From Planctomycetota bacterium (GTDB lineage: Bacteria; Planctomycetota; Phycisphaerae; SM23-33): DNA of 64,000 bases. Below, piece after piece: positions 39,067-46,644 of the stretch (position 1 is the stretch's first letter; every line of letters starts with the position of its first letter). The position numbers and the translations under genes are program-made. Where the stretch lies: positions 80,128 to 144,127 of the forward strand of contig JAKJER010000013.1 in the NCBI GenBank assembly GCA_022705325.1. Reading direction: 5' to 3'. Under the pieces are notes generated by a model. The model was given only the letters and a program-made list of their open reading frames with translations, had not been told where the DNA came from and searched no databases.

Positions 39067-39804
39067 ATGGACATGCAGTCGTCTCTCTCGCGCCGTCCCG
39101 AGGTCCGCAGGATTCAGGTCCTGCTGCGCCGACAGGCCAGCGCCGGCCAAGCCGCCGTCCTGGCCCGATTCTTCAAAACCGGCCCCGGCGAGTACGGCGA
39201 GGGCGACCGCTTCCTGGGCCTCCGCGTGCCGCAGGTCCGGGCCGTGATGAAGGAGACCGCCCCGGCCGCCACGCCCGCCGACGCGGGCGAACTCCTCCGC
39301 TCCCCCTGGCACGAGGAACGTCTCTGTGGGCTGCTGCTGTGGGTCCACCAGTTCCGCAAGGGCGACCAGAGGACCCGCCGCGAGATCTACACCGCCTACC
39401 TGGCCTCCACCGGCAGGATCAACAACTGGGACCTCGTCGATCTTAGCGCCGAGCACGTTGTCGGCGGGTGGCTCTACACCCGAAGCCGCCGCCCGCTCTA
39501 CCGCCTGGCCCGCTCGCGGTGCCTCTGGGAGCGACGCATCGCCGTCCTGGCCACCTTCCACTTCGTCCGCCGGGGCGAGTTTGACGACACGCTCGCCCTG
39601 GCTGAACTGCTGCGAAGCGACGAGCACGACCTCATGCACAAGGCCGTCGGCTGGCTGCTCCGCGAGGTGGGCAAACGCGACCGGCAGGCGGAGGAAACCT
39701 TCCTCCGCCGCTACTGCCGCCAACTCCCCCGCACCATGCTCCGCTACGCCATCGAACGCTTTCCCGAGCCGCTGCGCCGGCGCTACCTGAACGGCGAGGT
39801 CTAA
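39067..39804 (+). CDS. AlkD-like DNA alkylation repair protein
   Basis: 245 residues. All-helical HEAT-like repeat protein with the AlkD/DNA-alkylation-repair pattern: FFKTGPGEYGEGDRFLGLRVP, LLRSPWHEERLCGLLLWV, GRINNWDLVDLSAEHVVG (the conserved NNWDLVD core with the catalytic Asp), WERRIAVLATFHFVR and HKAVGWLLREVGKRD. Family members are DNA glycosylases removing cationic N3/N7-alkylated bases. No signal peptide, so it acts in the cytoplasm. It begins 65 bp after the propeller protein gene. A short-period spacer run follows it. Confidence 0.93.
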   Translation: MDMQSSLSRRPEVRRIQVLLRRQASAGQAAVLARFFKTGPGEYGEGDRFLGLRVPQVRAVMKETAPAATPADAGELLRSPWHEERLCGLLLWVHQFRKGDQRTRREIYTAYLASTGRINNWDLVDLSAEHVVGGWLYTRSRRPLYRLARSRCLWERRIAVLATFHFVRRGEFDDTLALAELLRSDEHDLMHKAVGWLLREVGKRDRQAEETFLRRYCRQLPRTMLRYAIERFPEPLRRRYLNGEV

Positions 39805-39853
39805 CCACGGAGGGCACAGAGGGAACGGAGGGATCGAGAAGAGACCGGCATCG

Positions 39854-41008
39854 TCAAGGAGCCGCCCGTTGCGCCAGGCTCTTCACCGGCAGGACGGTCA
39901 TGACGCTGTTGCGCTTCTGCGAGGTGTAGATGACGTACAGCCTGCCCTCGTGCTCGACGGCGCAGGGGTAGGACCACTCGGGCCCGGCGTCGAGCTTGTC
40001 GCTATGTCCGTCGCGGATCTTCCACGCCGCCGACAGCGTCCGCTCGCCCGGGCGGCTGACCGCGATCACCAGCAGGCTGCGGCGGGGGGCGGATTGTCCG
40101 GGCACGTTCCAGATCAGGTATCGCTGGTGCGTACTGAGCGTGCCGGCGTAGAGCTTGCTCGACTCCATGGGCAGGTTCGCCCTGGCCGGCCCCGTCCACG
40201 TCCTGCCGAAGTCGTCGCTGGCAAAAACGTGCCCCCCGCGCGCGATCGCCGTTAGCGACCGGCCCTGTGCCCAAAGCGTCGTCTCGGGGAACGGGGGCAG
40301 CTTGCGGTCGCCCAGACGGATGACCGTCCACGGCGAGGTCAGCTTGGCGCCCTCGCTGATGGCCACCGCGGGCGTCTCGGGCTTGGCGCCCGGCCGGTCC
40401 GACACCCGCCCGGCCATGATGAAGTTGCCGTCGTCCATCTTCAGCGGGGCGCAGTTGGGCAGGAAGGGCCCGGCGATGAACCCCCGCGAGACCCACGCGC
40501 CGGCCCGCGGGTCGTGCACGAACGCCTCGCACCGCGTCACCAGGTCCGGCCCGGTCATGTTGCTCACGAACGCGTGCAGCACGCCCCCGTGCGACAGCAG
40601 CGAGACCGGCACGTAGAGGATGCCCTTCCTGTCGCGGTCGGCTGCGATCACCTCCACCGGCCCCCAGGTCCTGCCCGCGTCCTTCGACCGCCGCCCGCGG
40701 ATCGCCGACGCGCCCACCATCTCGCGACTCGGGCAGTTGTACCAGGCCGCCAGCAACTCCCCGCCGTGCCAGACCACGGCGTTGTCGTGCAGGAAGCTCC
40801 ACTCGCTGTCGCCGCGATGCACCACCACGTCCGCCGCGCCGTCCACGAACGTCAGGTCCTTCGCCGCCGGAAACGCTGCCCGCTCGTCCCAGATCGGGAA
40901 GGATTTCGGCCCGTCGGCCAAGGACCGGCGCAGCCCCGCGGGGATGCCTGCGGCAAGGACGCAGAGAAACACGCCAGCAGAGACACGACTGTGAATGGAG
41001 AGCCGCAT
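39854..41008 (-). CDS. Secreted sialidase-like (BNR repeat) protein
   Basis: 384 residues from ATG 41008 with signal peptide (SAGVFLCVLAAGIPAG). It has a six-bladed sialidase-type propeller with Asp-box-like turns: SKDAGRTWGPVEV and ASDDFGRTWTGPARA. Blade phrases include LLAAWYNCPSREMVG, PVSLLSHGGVLHAFVSN, KMDDGNFIMAGRVSD and GRLYVIYTSQKRNSVM. Family members include exo-alpha-sialidases and related glycan-binding propellers. The catalytic Arg triad and Tyr/Glu pair cannot be confirmed by eye, so hydrolysis of sialic acid is not certain. It lies downstream of the HzsA-like gene on the same strand. Confidence 0.78.
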   Translation of the reverse strand: MRLSIHSRVSAGVFLCVLAAGIPAGLRRSLADGPKSFPIWDERAAFPAAKDLTFVDGAADVVVHRGDSEWSFLHDNAVVWHGGELLAAWYNCPSREMVGASAIRGRRSKDAGRTWGPVEVIAADRDRKGILYVPVSLLSHGGVLHAFVSNMTGPDLVTRCEAFVHDPRAGAWVSRGFIAGPFLPNCAPLKMDDGNFIMAGRVSDRPGAKPETPAVAISEGAKLTSPWTVIRLGDRKLPPFPETTLWAQGRSLTAIARGGHVFASDDFGRTWTGPARANLPMESSKLYAGTLSTHQRYLIWNVPGQSAPRRSLLVIAVSRPGERTLSAAWKIRDGHSDKLDAGPEWSYPCAVEHEGRLYVIYTSQKRNSVMTVLPVKSLAQRAAP

Positions 41009-41055
41009 GAAAGGTGTATCTCTGTCTTCCTCTGTGTTCTCTGTGGCGGTCTTGT

Positions 41056-44000
41056 TCACTTCCCCGCCACGGTCTTGGCGGGCTCCGCCGGCGGGATGGG
41101 CCGGGCGGCGCCTTCCTTGCGGACCCAGCAGGTGCCGCAGCGGCAGCCGTTGTCTCGCCCGCAGGTGCCCGCGATCTCGTGGGCCTGGGGTTGCGGGATA
41201 ACGCCCTCGACGAGCTTGCGCATCTGGGCGTAGGCGGGGTCGTTGCGGTCCTTGTAGGCGCCGCGCTGGACCTGCCCCCAGCCGCCCGCCTTGGCCGGCA
41301 GCGGGGCCATGAGGATGCGGCTCTCGTCGGCGTTGACCACGTTGACCAGCAGGGCCAGCGGCTGGTCGGCCAGCTCGTCGCCGAAGCGCTCGCGGACGGC
41401 CTTTCGCAGGGCCTCCACGCCCGCCTGGACGGGCGGCAGATCGCTGACGCGGTTGAACGAGTAGTCGCCGTAGAACTGGGCGTTCACGTCGAGCCAGTCG
41501 ATGATCCGCCGGAGGCTGGCGCGGTCCAGCTCGACGCGCTTCTTGCCTTCCTTGTCCGGGTGTCCGGCCAGGAGCATCTTCGCCAGCTTGCCCGCGTGGG
41601 CGAAGTAGTCCATGGGCTTGCTGGGGTAGCTCTCGCCGTTTCGCGGGGCCACCCTCAGCACGCCGGCGGCCAGCAGCGACTCGTACGACAGCGTCCAGCT
41701 TCGTTTGCGGTTCTTCCCTCGCTTGGTCCACAGCTCCGTGTCGCGGTAGTCGCCGACCAGGCTGATGTTCCTCGGCGCCTTGTCGCCGCTGTGGCAGCCG
41801 ACGCAGTAGCGGTCCAGCACGGGCTGGACGGTCCGGGCGAAGCTGAAGCCGCCCGCGTAATCCTGGGCGATCGGCGGGGTGATCTGGCGGATCTTCGGGT
41901 CCACGGGCGGACGGCTGGGCGGGGTGGAGTTTCGCGGCTCGTGGCAGCCCACGCACGAGGCCTGTTCGCCCGGCTGGAGGTACACCAGGCTCCGCATGGT
42001 CATGAGGGCCATCCCGTTGGCGTCCAGGAGCTGGAGCTGGAAGGGCCTGCCGGCCGGGGCCTCGAAGGCCACCGACCCGTCCGGCTCGACCGGCACGGTG
42101 CCCAGGATCTTCTTGACGATCTCGTTGTCGGCGGCGCTGCGTACCGGGGCGGAGGAGGTCGGCTGGGGCAGGATCTGGTTGATCCGCATCTCCTTGACGC
42201 TGCCGCGGGGGATGGGCTGCTGGGACTGGTAGACGTCTTCGATGACGAACACGCCGGTCTTCTCGCTCTCGCGCCCGGCGATGGACGAAACCAGCGCCGG
42301 CGGGCAGGGGCGAGGCCGCAGCGGGATCGGGTCGAAGCACGAGATGTTCCGCGCGGAGTGGATCAGTTCGCGCCCGCCCAGCGTGTCGACGAGATAGATG
42401 GCGTACTGCTTGCCGTGCTGGTAGGTGCAGAGGAACAGGTCCTCGTTGATGGGCCAGGGCGTGGCCGCCCGCCCCCGGCCGGCACGGTCCTCGGGGAGCG
42501 GCTCGGTCGCGCGGACAATCCCGTCCGGCACGCCCGACTCCGGGAAGCCCAGCTCGGGCGTGACCCACTTCAGCGGGCGGCCGTGATCCTGCCCCGCGTC
42601 CGGGTCGATCACGATGATCGTGCCCAGCGTCTGCCCGTGATGGGCGGCCGCGGTGGCCACCGACTTCGCGCAGCCGGGGATGGGCTGCGTTTCGCCGATC
42701 AGGCACGGGGCGGGCGAGTTGTTGCCGTAGTAGTGGGCGGTCTGCGTGCCGTCGGGATGGATCAGCCACAGGCTCTGGAACTTCACGTCGTGGCGATTGA
42801 CGTAGTCCCAGCGGGTGTACACGATCGAGCCGTCGTGCAGGACGGCCGGGCCCCACTCGTTGGACTCGTTGAAGGACAGGGCGCGGATGTGCGTGCCGTC
42901 CGGTTCGCAGCGATACAGCGTGTAGCTGGGCACGTACCGCCCGCCGTGGCAGCGCCCGTACTGCTGGCTGCGGGTGGAGATGAACGCGATCCCCCCGTCA
43001 GGCAGATAGCACGGGTCCATGTCCTCGATGAGCACGGTCTGGCGCCCGTCGCGGCCTTCCATCGGGTCGGCGCTCGTGCCGGTGATCTGGCGGAGCTTGC
43101 GCGTCTGGAGGTCCAGCTCGTAGACGAAGTAGCCCTTGAGGTTCCGGTTTCGCCCGCGCTCCAGCGAGTGGTCGACAGCCGCGAACAGCACCCGCTTGCC
43201 GTCGTACGACAGGTCCGGGTGGAGCACGCCCGCCTTGGGCAGCACGTCGCTCAACAGGGGCGTCTCGCGGGGCGTCGTCTTCCAGTCGTCCAGGATGACC
43301 AGGCCCTCGCCCTGCTGGCTGTGGCGGCCGAGATACTGGTCGCACATGTGCTCCGGCAGGAAGCCCGTCCGCTTGTTGATCAGCAGCCGGTCGAAGCCGA
43401 GCTGTGGGTGCGACAGGATGATCCGCCTGCGCAGCTCGCAGGCGGCCTGGTACAGTTCCTCGCCCGAGCCGCGCCCCTGGCGCAGCTCGGCGTAGCGCCG
43501 GTCCAGCTTGTCCAGTTCGGCTGCCAGCTCGGGCCGGGCCGCGGACCGCTGCACGAACTCCAGCGTCCGGCGCCCCAGCTCCAGGCGGGCCTGGATGGGC
43601 TTGACGTAGAACAGGTCCCGCACGGCCAGCAGGTCCGCGATGCTCTTGCAGGCGCCTGCCCGCTGCTCAGCCGTCTTGCGGGTCTCGCCCTCGCACTCGC
43701 GCGCGTACCGCCCCGCCAGCTCGGCCAGGTCCTTCCAGTCGTCCTTCCAGATGGATTCTTCCAGGTGGATCTGGCGCAGCACGTTGGGGCCGGTGAAGCT
43801 CTCCATCGTTCGCCGCCAGACGGCCTCGCGGGCCTCCTTCGGCTTCTGCTCCCGCTCCTGCTTCGAGCGATGGTCCACGTACAGCACGCTGGGCTTGCGG
43901 TCCTTGCGCGGGTCGGTCCCGACGGTGGCCAGCAGAAACTCCGAGCCCTCGTCCAGCCGCAGGCTCATCTCGCCCTCGCGGGTCTTGAACCAGCGGGCGA

Positions 44001-44490
44001 ACGAGCGGTCGCCCAGCTTGAACGGGCCCTTCTGCCCGCGGTCGTCATGCTCCCAGTTCTGGCGCGTTCCGTGGATGTACCGTTTGGGTTGGTCGTAGGC
44101 GACAGGATTCACCTTCCCGTCGCGGTCCACCACCCGCAGGTCGCCCAGGACCACGTACGTCTCGCCCTTGACCCCCAGGTGCACGTCCCTCAGCCCGGCC
44201 ACGCGGAGCTTCAGTTCCGCCGGCGCGGACGTCTCGGTGACCTCCATCCGCACCGGCCGAAAGCTCTTCAGCACCGGGTCGCCGAGGCGGAGTTCCTCCA
44301 TCTGCTTGTCGTGCTGAGCCTCCACGCGCGCCAGCGCCTCGCGCGAGGCCAGCAGCGTTTCCACCCACGTGGGCTTGAGGACGAAGAACTCGTCCTCGCC
44401 GGGGAACGGCTTGGGAGTCTTGAACTTGGCCGCCGACGCAACGCCAACCAGCAGGCTCGCCAACGCCAACGCGATAACACATTTCTTCAT
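41056..44490 (-). CDS. HzsA-like exported protein with c-type haem motifs
   Basis: 1144 residues from ATG 44490. GAGG stands 8 nt before this ATG, whereas an earlier in-frame ATG at 44496 is too close. Signal peptide VIALALASLLVGVASAAKF. The centre (residues ~370-760) is a propeller with LHPDLSYDGKRVLFAA, DMDPCYLPDGGIAFISTRS, YTRWDYVNRHDV and HHGQTLGTIIVIDPD, the pattern of the hydrazine-synthase-alpha middle domain seen in many non-anammox planctomycetes. Two CXXCH motifs follow (ASCVGCHEP, RYCVGCHSG), so it binds c-type haem in the periplasm. A Cys-rich end (CGRDNGCRCGTCW) closes it. It is most likely an electron-transfer or surface protein, not a hydrazine synthase, since no partner subunits are present. 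Confidence 0.82.
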   Translation of the reverse strand: MKKCVIALALASLLVGVASAAKFKTPKPFPGEDEFFVLKPTWVETLLASREALARVEAQHDKQMEELRLGDPVLKSFRPVRMEVTETSAPAELKLRVAGLRDVHLGVKGETYVVLGDLRVVDRDGKVNPVAYDQPKRYIHGTRQNWEHDDRGQKGPFKLGDRSFARWFKTREGEMSLRLDEGSEFLLATVGTDPRKDRKPSVLYVDHRSKQEREQKPKEAREAVWRRTMESFTGPNVLRQIHLEESIWKDDWKDLAELAGRYARECEGETRKTAEQRAGACKSIADLLAVRDLFYVKPIQARLELGRRTLEFVQRSAARPELAAELDKLDRRYAELRQGRGSGEELYQAACELRRRIILSHPQLGFDRLLINKRTGFLPEHMCDQYLGRHSQQGEGLVILDDWKTTPRETPLLSDVLPKAGVLHPDLSYDGKRVLFAAVDHSLERGRNRNLKGYFVYELDLQTRKLRQITGTSADPMEGRDGRQTVLIEDMDPCYLPDGGIAFISTRSQQYGRCHGGRYVPSYTLYRCEPDGTHIRALSFNESNEWGPAVLHDGSIVYTRWDYVNRHDVKFQSLWLIHPDGTQTAHYYGNNSPAPCLIGETQPIPGCAKSVATAAAHHGQTLGTIIVIDPDAGQDHGRPLKWVTPELGFPESGVPDGIVRATEPLPEDRAGRGRAATPWPINEDLFLCTYQHGKQYAIYLVDTLGGRELIHSARNISCFDPIPLRPRPCPPALVSSIAGRESEKTGVFVIEDVYQSQQPIPRGSVKEMRINQILPQPTSSAPVRSAADNEIVKKILGTVPVEPDGSVAFEAPAGRPFQLQLLDANGMALMTMRSLVYLQPGEQASCVGCHEPRNSTPPSRPPVDPKIRQITPPIAQDYAGGFSFARTVQPVLDRYCVGCHSGDKAPRNISLVGDYRDTELWTKRGKNRKRSWTLSYESLLAAGVLRVAPRNGESYPSKPMDYFAHAGKLAKMLLAGHPDKEGKKRVELDRASLRRIIDWLDVNAQFYGDYSFNRVSDLPPVQAGVEALRKAVRERFGDELADQPLALLVNVVNADESRILMAPLPAKAGGWGQVQRGAYKDRNDPAYAQMRKLVEGVIPQPQAHEIAGTCGRDNGCRCGTCWVRKEGAARPIPPAEPAKTVAGK

Positions 44491-44602
44491 GGCCATGACC
44501 TCGGGCAAGTACGGGGCAACCGGCCCCATAGAAAGAACGAGGGCTGGAATGGGTTATTGGGGACTGCTTGTCGGCCGCGAGCGGGCCGGTGCAGGTGCTG
44601 CG

Positions 44603-44728
44603 CCCCCGGGAGCAGATGTGGCCGGATCGACAACGAACAACCAGTTGCTATTGTCGCATTCCGACCGGCAGGTAGGGCATCCAGAACTGGTAGGCGGTCT
44701 CGGGCCGACGGAGGTGCCCGCCCTGGAG
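44603..44728. repeat. Left direct repeat: copy of the esterase 3' end (att-like)
   Basis: Matches 49593-49735. The portion 44648-44728 copies the last ~26 codons and stop of the esterase gene with three mismatches; the rest copies DNA just beyond it. A 17-bp stretch present in the right copy is missing. Terminase sequence begins immediately after it at 44729. Confidence 0.85.
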
Positions 44729-45300
44729 AAGTTGGTCAGCACGTACCTGTGGCGGGACTTCCACCGCGGCGGGGGACTGATGCGGATCGATCGGCTCCTG
44801 GTGGACGTGGGCTACAAGCCCGGGATCGTCGCCGCCGTCAAGCACAAGGTGGGGGGCTCGAACATGATGCTGTCCAAGGGCCTGGGCATCCGGGCCAGCC
44901 GCCAGCCCATGTCCACCTGGAAGCGCCGCCCCGGCGAGACGCACGGCCACTTCTGGTACGTGCCCAACGTGAACCGGACAGCCGAGCCTGCCTGCCGCAG
45001 GCAGGTTCCCGCACCTAGCGGCGGACGTGAACTACTGGAAGACGTTCGTCCACACCGCCCTGGCCACGGCCCCCGGCGACCGCGGCAACCTGACGCTCTT
45101 CGGCAAGCCATCCGACCACGAGCTGTTCGCCCCCCACGTGGCCGAGTCCGAGCAGTGGACCGACGTTCAGGCCCGCGGCCGCACGGTCCGCGAATGGTCC
45201 CCCAAGCCCGGCAAGCCAGACAACCACTGGCTAGACTGCTTGGTCGGCTGCACCGTAGCGGGCAGCCGCCCGGTATCCGCACGCCCGGCGAAGGCACCCC
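44729..45300 (+). pseudogene. Phage terminase large subunit (GpA-type), truncated and interrupted
   Basis: Only the C-terminal nuclease half remains. It begins at the repeat boundary with LVSTYLWRDFHRGGGLMRID, VDVGYKPGIVAAVKH and WKRRPGETHGHFWYVPNVN. At 44987 a 19-bp palindrome shifts the frame. Beyond it the protein resumes as AADVNYWKTFVHTALA, GNLTLFGKPSDHELFAPH, GRTVREWSPKPGKPDNHW and LDCLVGCTVA. Removing the 19 bp joins ...NRTAE directly to FPHLAADVNYW... in one frame. The family packages phage DNA into heads. The missing N-terminal ATPase half and the frameshift mean this is a relic of a prophage. Confidence 0.85.
44987..45005. repeat. 19-bp hairpin unit inserted in the terminase relic
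   Basis: CCTGCCTGCCGCAGGCAGG, the reverse complement of the family unit with loop TGC. It separates codon GAG (44984-44986) from TTC (45006-45008). Without it the reading frame is continuous. Confidence 0.88.
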
Positions 45301-45353
45301 GCACCGACAATGTAAACGATACTCGAAAAATGACTTACGGAGAACATGACTAC

Positions 45354-45554
45354 ATGGAGACTATCAGTACCAAATGCAAGACACCCATATCCGACCAGTA
45401 CCGACGTGGTTTGGAGTGTCCGCATTGTGGATGCAGGCATTTGCGAGTAGTGTATACTCGGTTTTCCTGGCGTGGTCGGATAATGCGACGGCGAGAGCGT
45501 AGGCACTGCAGTAGACGAAAGACGACGTGGGAGCAAGCATCAGCGGGACGATGA
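45354..45554 (+). CDS. Phage-associated zinc-ribbon protein (NrdR-like N-terminal type), probably degenerate
   Basis: 66 residues from ATG 45354 (GGAG 11 nt upstream); it also reads in frame from the terminase tail. GLECPHCGCRHLRVVYTRFS, followed by GRIMRRRERRHC and KTTWE, resembles the zinc ribbon at the start of NrdR and small phage proteins placed after GpA-type terminases. The first CPHC pair is intact, but in the second pair only one cysteine is visible (RRHCSRR, where CxxC is expected), so zinc binding may be lost. It belongs to the prophage remnant. The local base composition is less GC-rich than flanking chromosomal genes. Confidence 0.6.
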   Translation: METISTKCKTPISDQYRRGLECPHCGCRHLRVVYTRFSWRGRIMRRRERRHCSRRKTTWEQASAGR

Positions 45555-45648
45555 TCCCCTGGCAGATTGAGCAAAGTATTGCGGGCATTGCGGCCGATCA
45601 ACTAGAATACCAAGGGCGCGGCCATCCTTCCGGCCGTAGGAGCGCGTT

Positions 45649-46623
45649 GTGGCTACGGCAGAACAACTTAAAGCATTAGTGCGAAGCTATACGGAAGGCG
45701 ACAATGATCGTTTTCTGGCCGTTGCCATGCAGATTGCGGCTCATGCAGCCCGCACTGGTAAAGAGAAGCTGGCCCAGGAACTTCAGGCTCTCGTCGATGG
45801 GGCCAAGAAGCATAGACCGCTTGAAGTTCGTCCCCGTTCAGTTCCTTTCGTCCGTACCGGTAGCGACCTAGCGGGATTGGTGACGGCTACTTTTCCCAAG
45901 ACTCGCCTCGCAGACATGGTTTTGGCCCCGGTTACGCGAAGCCGCCTGGATCGTGTAGTGCTTGAGTACAGGGAGGCCGACCGACTCTTGGCACACGGCC
46001 TGCCCCCAAGGCGCAAGCTGTTGTTAATTGGCCCCCCCGGATCGGGCAAGACGATGACCGCCTCCGCCCTGGCTGGTGAGTTGAGCCTGCCTCTTTTGGC
46101 CGTGCAACTCCATGCCCTGATCTCGCGGTTCATGGGCGAAACCGCGGCCAAGCTCCATCTCGTCTTCGATGCCATGTCGCGCACCAGGGGCGTGTATCTC
46201 TTTGATGAATTTGACGCCATCGGTGGAAGGCGCGTCACCGCAAATGATGTCGGAGAGATTCGACGCATCCTGAACTCATTCCTTCAATTCCTGGAACGTG
46301 ACGGCTCCGACAGCATCATCATTGCAGCCACGAATCTGGTTGAGACGCTCGATGACGCACTTTTTCGCCGGTTCGACGACGTGGTTCGGTACGGCCTGCC
46401 CTCAGAAGAACTGGCGAAATCGCTAATTCGGAACCACCTTGCGGCTTTCGATATTGCGGAATTAGCCTGGGAATCTCTGCTGCCCGCTACCCACGGATTG
46501 AGCCACGCTGAAATCACACGCGCCTGTGCTGATGCCGCCAAGGACGCGGTGCTCGCGGAACTGTCAACCATAACAACAGAGAGTCTCGCGGCCTCATTGG
46601 CTCAAAGGCTTCACAGAGAATAG
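45649..46623 (+). CDS. AAA+ ATPase paired with an S8 protease
   Basis: 324 residues from GTG 45649 with AGGAG 6 nt upstream. An N-terminal helical region (residues 1-80) precedes one AAA+ module: Walker A GPPGSGKT (128-135), pore-loop region SRFMGETAAKLH, Walker B YLFDEFD (183-189), sensor 1 in AATN (Asn229) and arginine fingers near 240-241 (FRRFDD). It resembles FtsH/classic-clade AAA ATPases without a protease domain. Its stop is followed at once by the S8 peptidase gene. Such ATPase-subtilisin pairs occur in many bacteria, often in variable regions. A role in regulated proteolysis or phage defence is inference. Codon use and GC are visibly lower than in the surrounding chromosome. Confidence 0.88.
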   Translation: MATAEQLKALVRSYTEGDNDRFLAVAMQIAAHAARTGKEKLAQELQALVDGAKKHRPLEVRPRSVPFVRTGSDLAGLVTATFPKTRLADMVLAPVTRSRLDRVVLEYREADRLLAHGLPPRRKLLLIGPPGSGKTMTASALAGELSLPLLAVQLHALISRFMGETAAKLHLVFDAMSRTRGVYLFDEFDAIGGRRVTANDVGEIRRILNSFLQFLERDGSDSIIIAATNLVETLDDALFRRFDDVVRYGLPSEELAKSLIRNHLAAFDIAELAWESLLPATHGLSHAEITRACADAAKDAVLAELSTITTESLAASLAQRLHRE

Positions 46624-46644
46624 GTGCCGGGGGAACAATGCAGA

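Noticed and set aside
41056..44490. Calling this gene hydrazine synthase
   Set aside because: Only the middle-domain pattern and two haem motifs agree; partner subunits and an anammox context are absent.
44603..44728. Left esterase copy as a working gene
   Set aside because: Only about 26 codons and the stop are present; the rest of the gene is replaced by terminase sequence.
41014..45018. A 1334-residue plus-strand frame opposite the HzsA-like gene
   Set aside because: Antisense shadow of a gene with a signal peptide and haem motifs; only its last part overlaps the real terminase relic.
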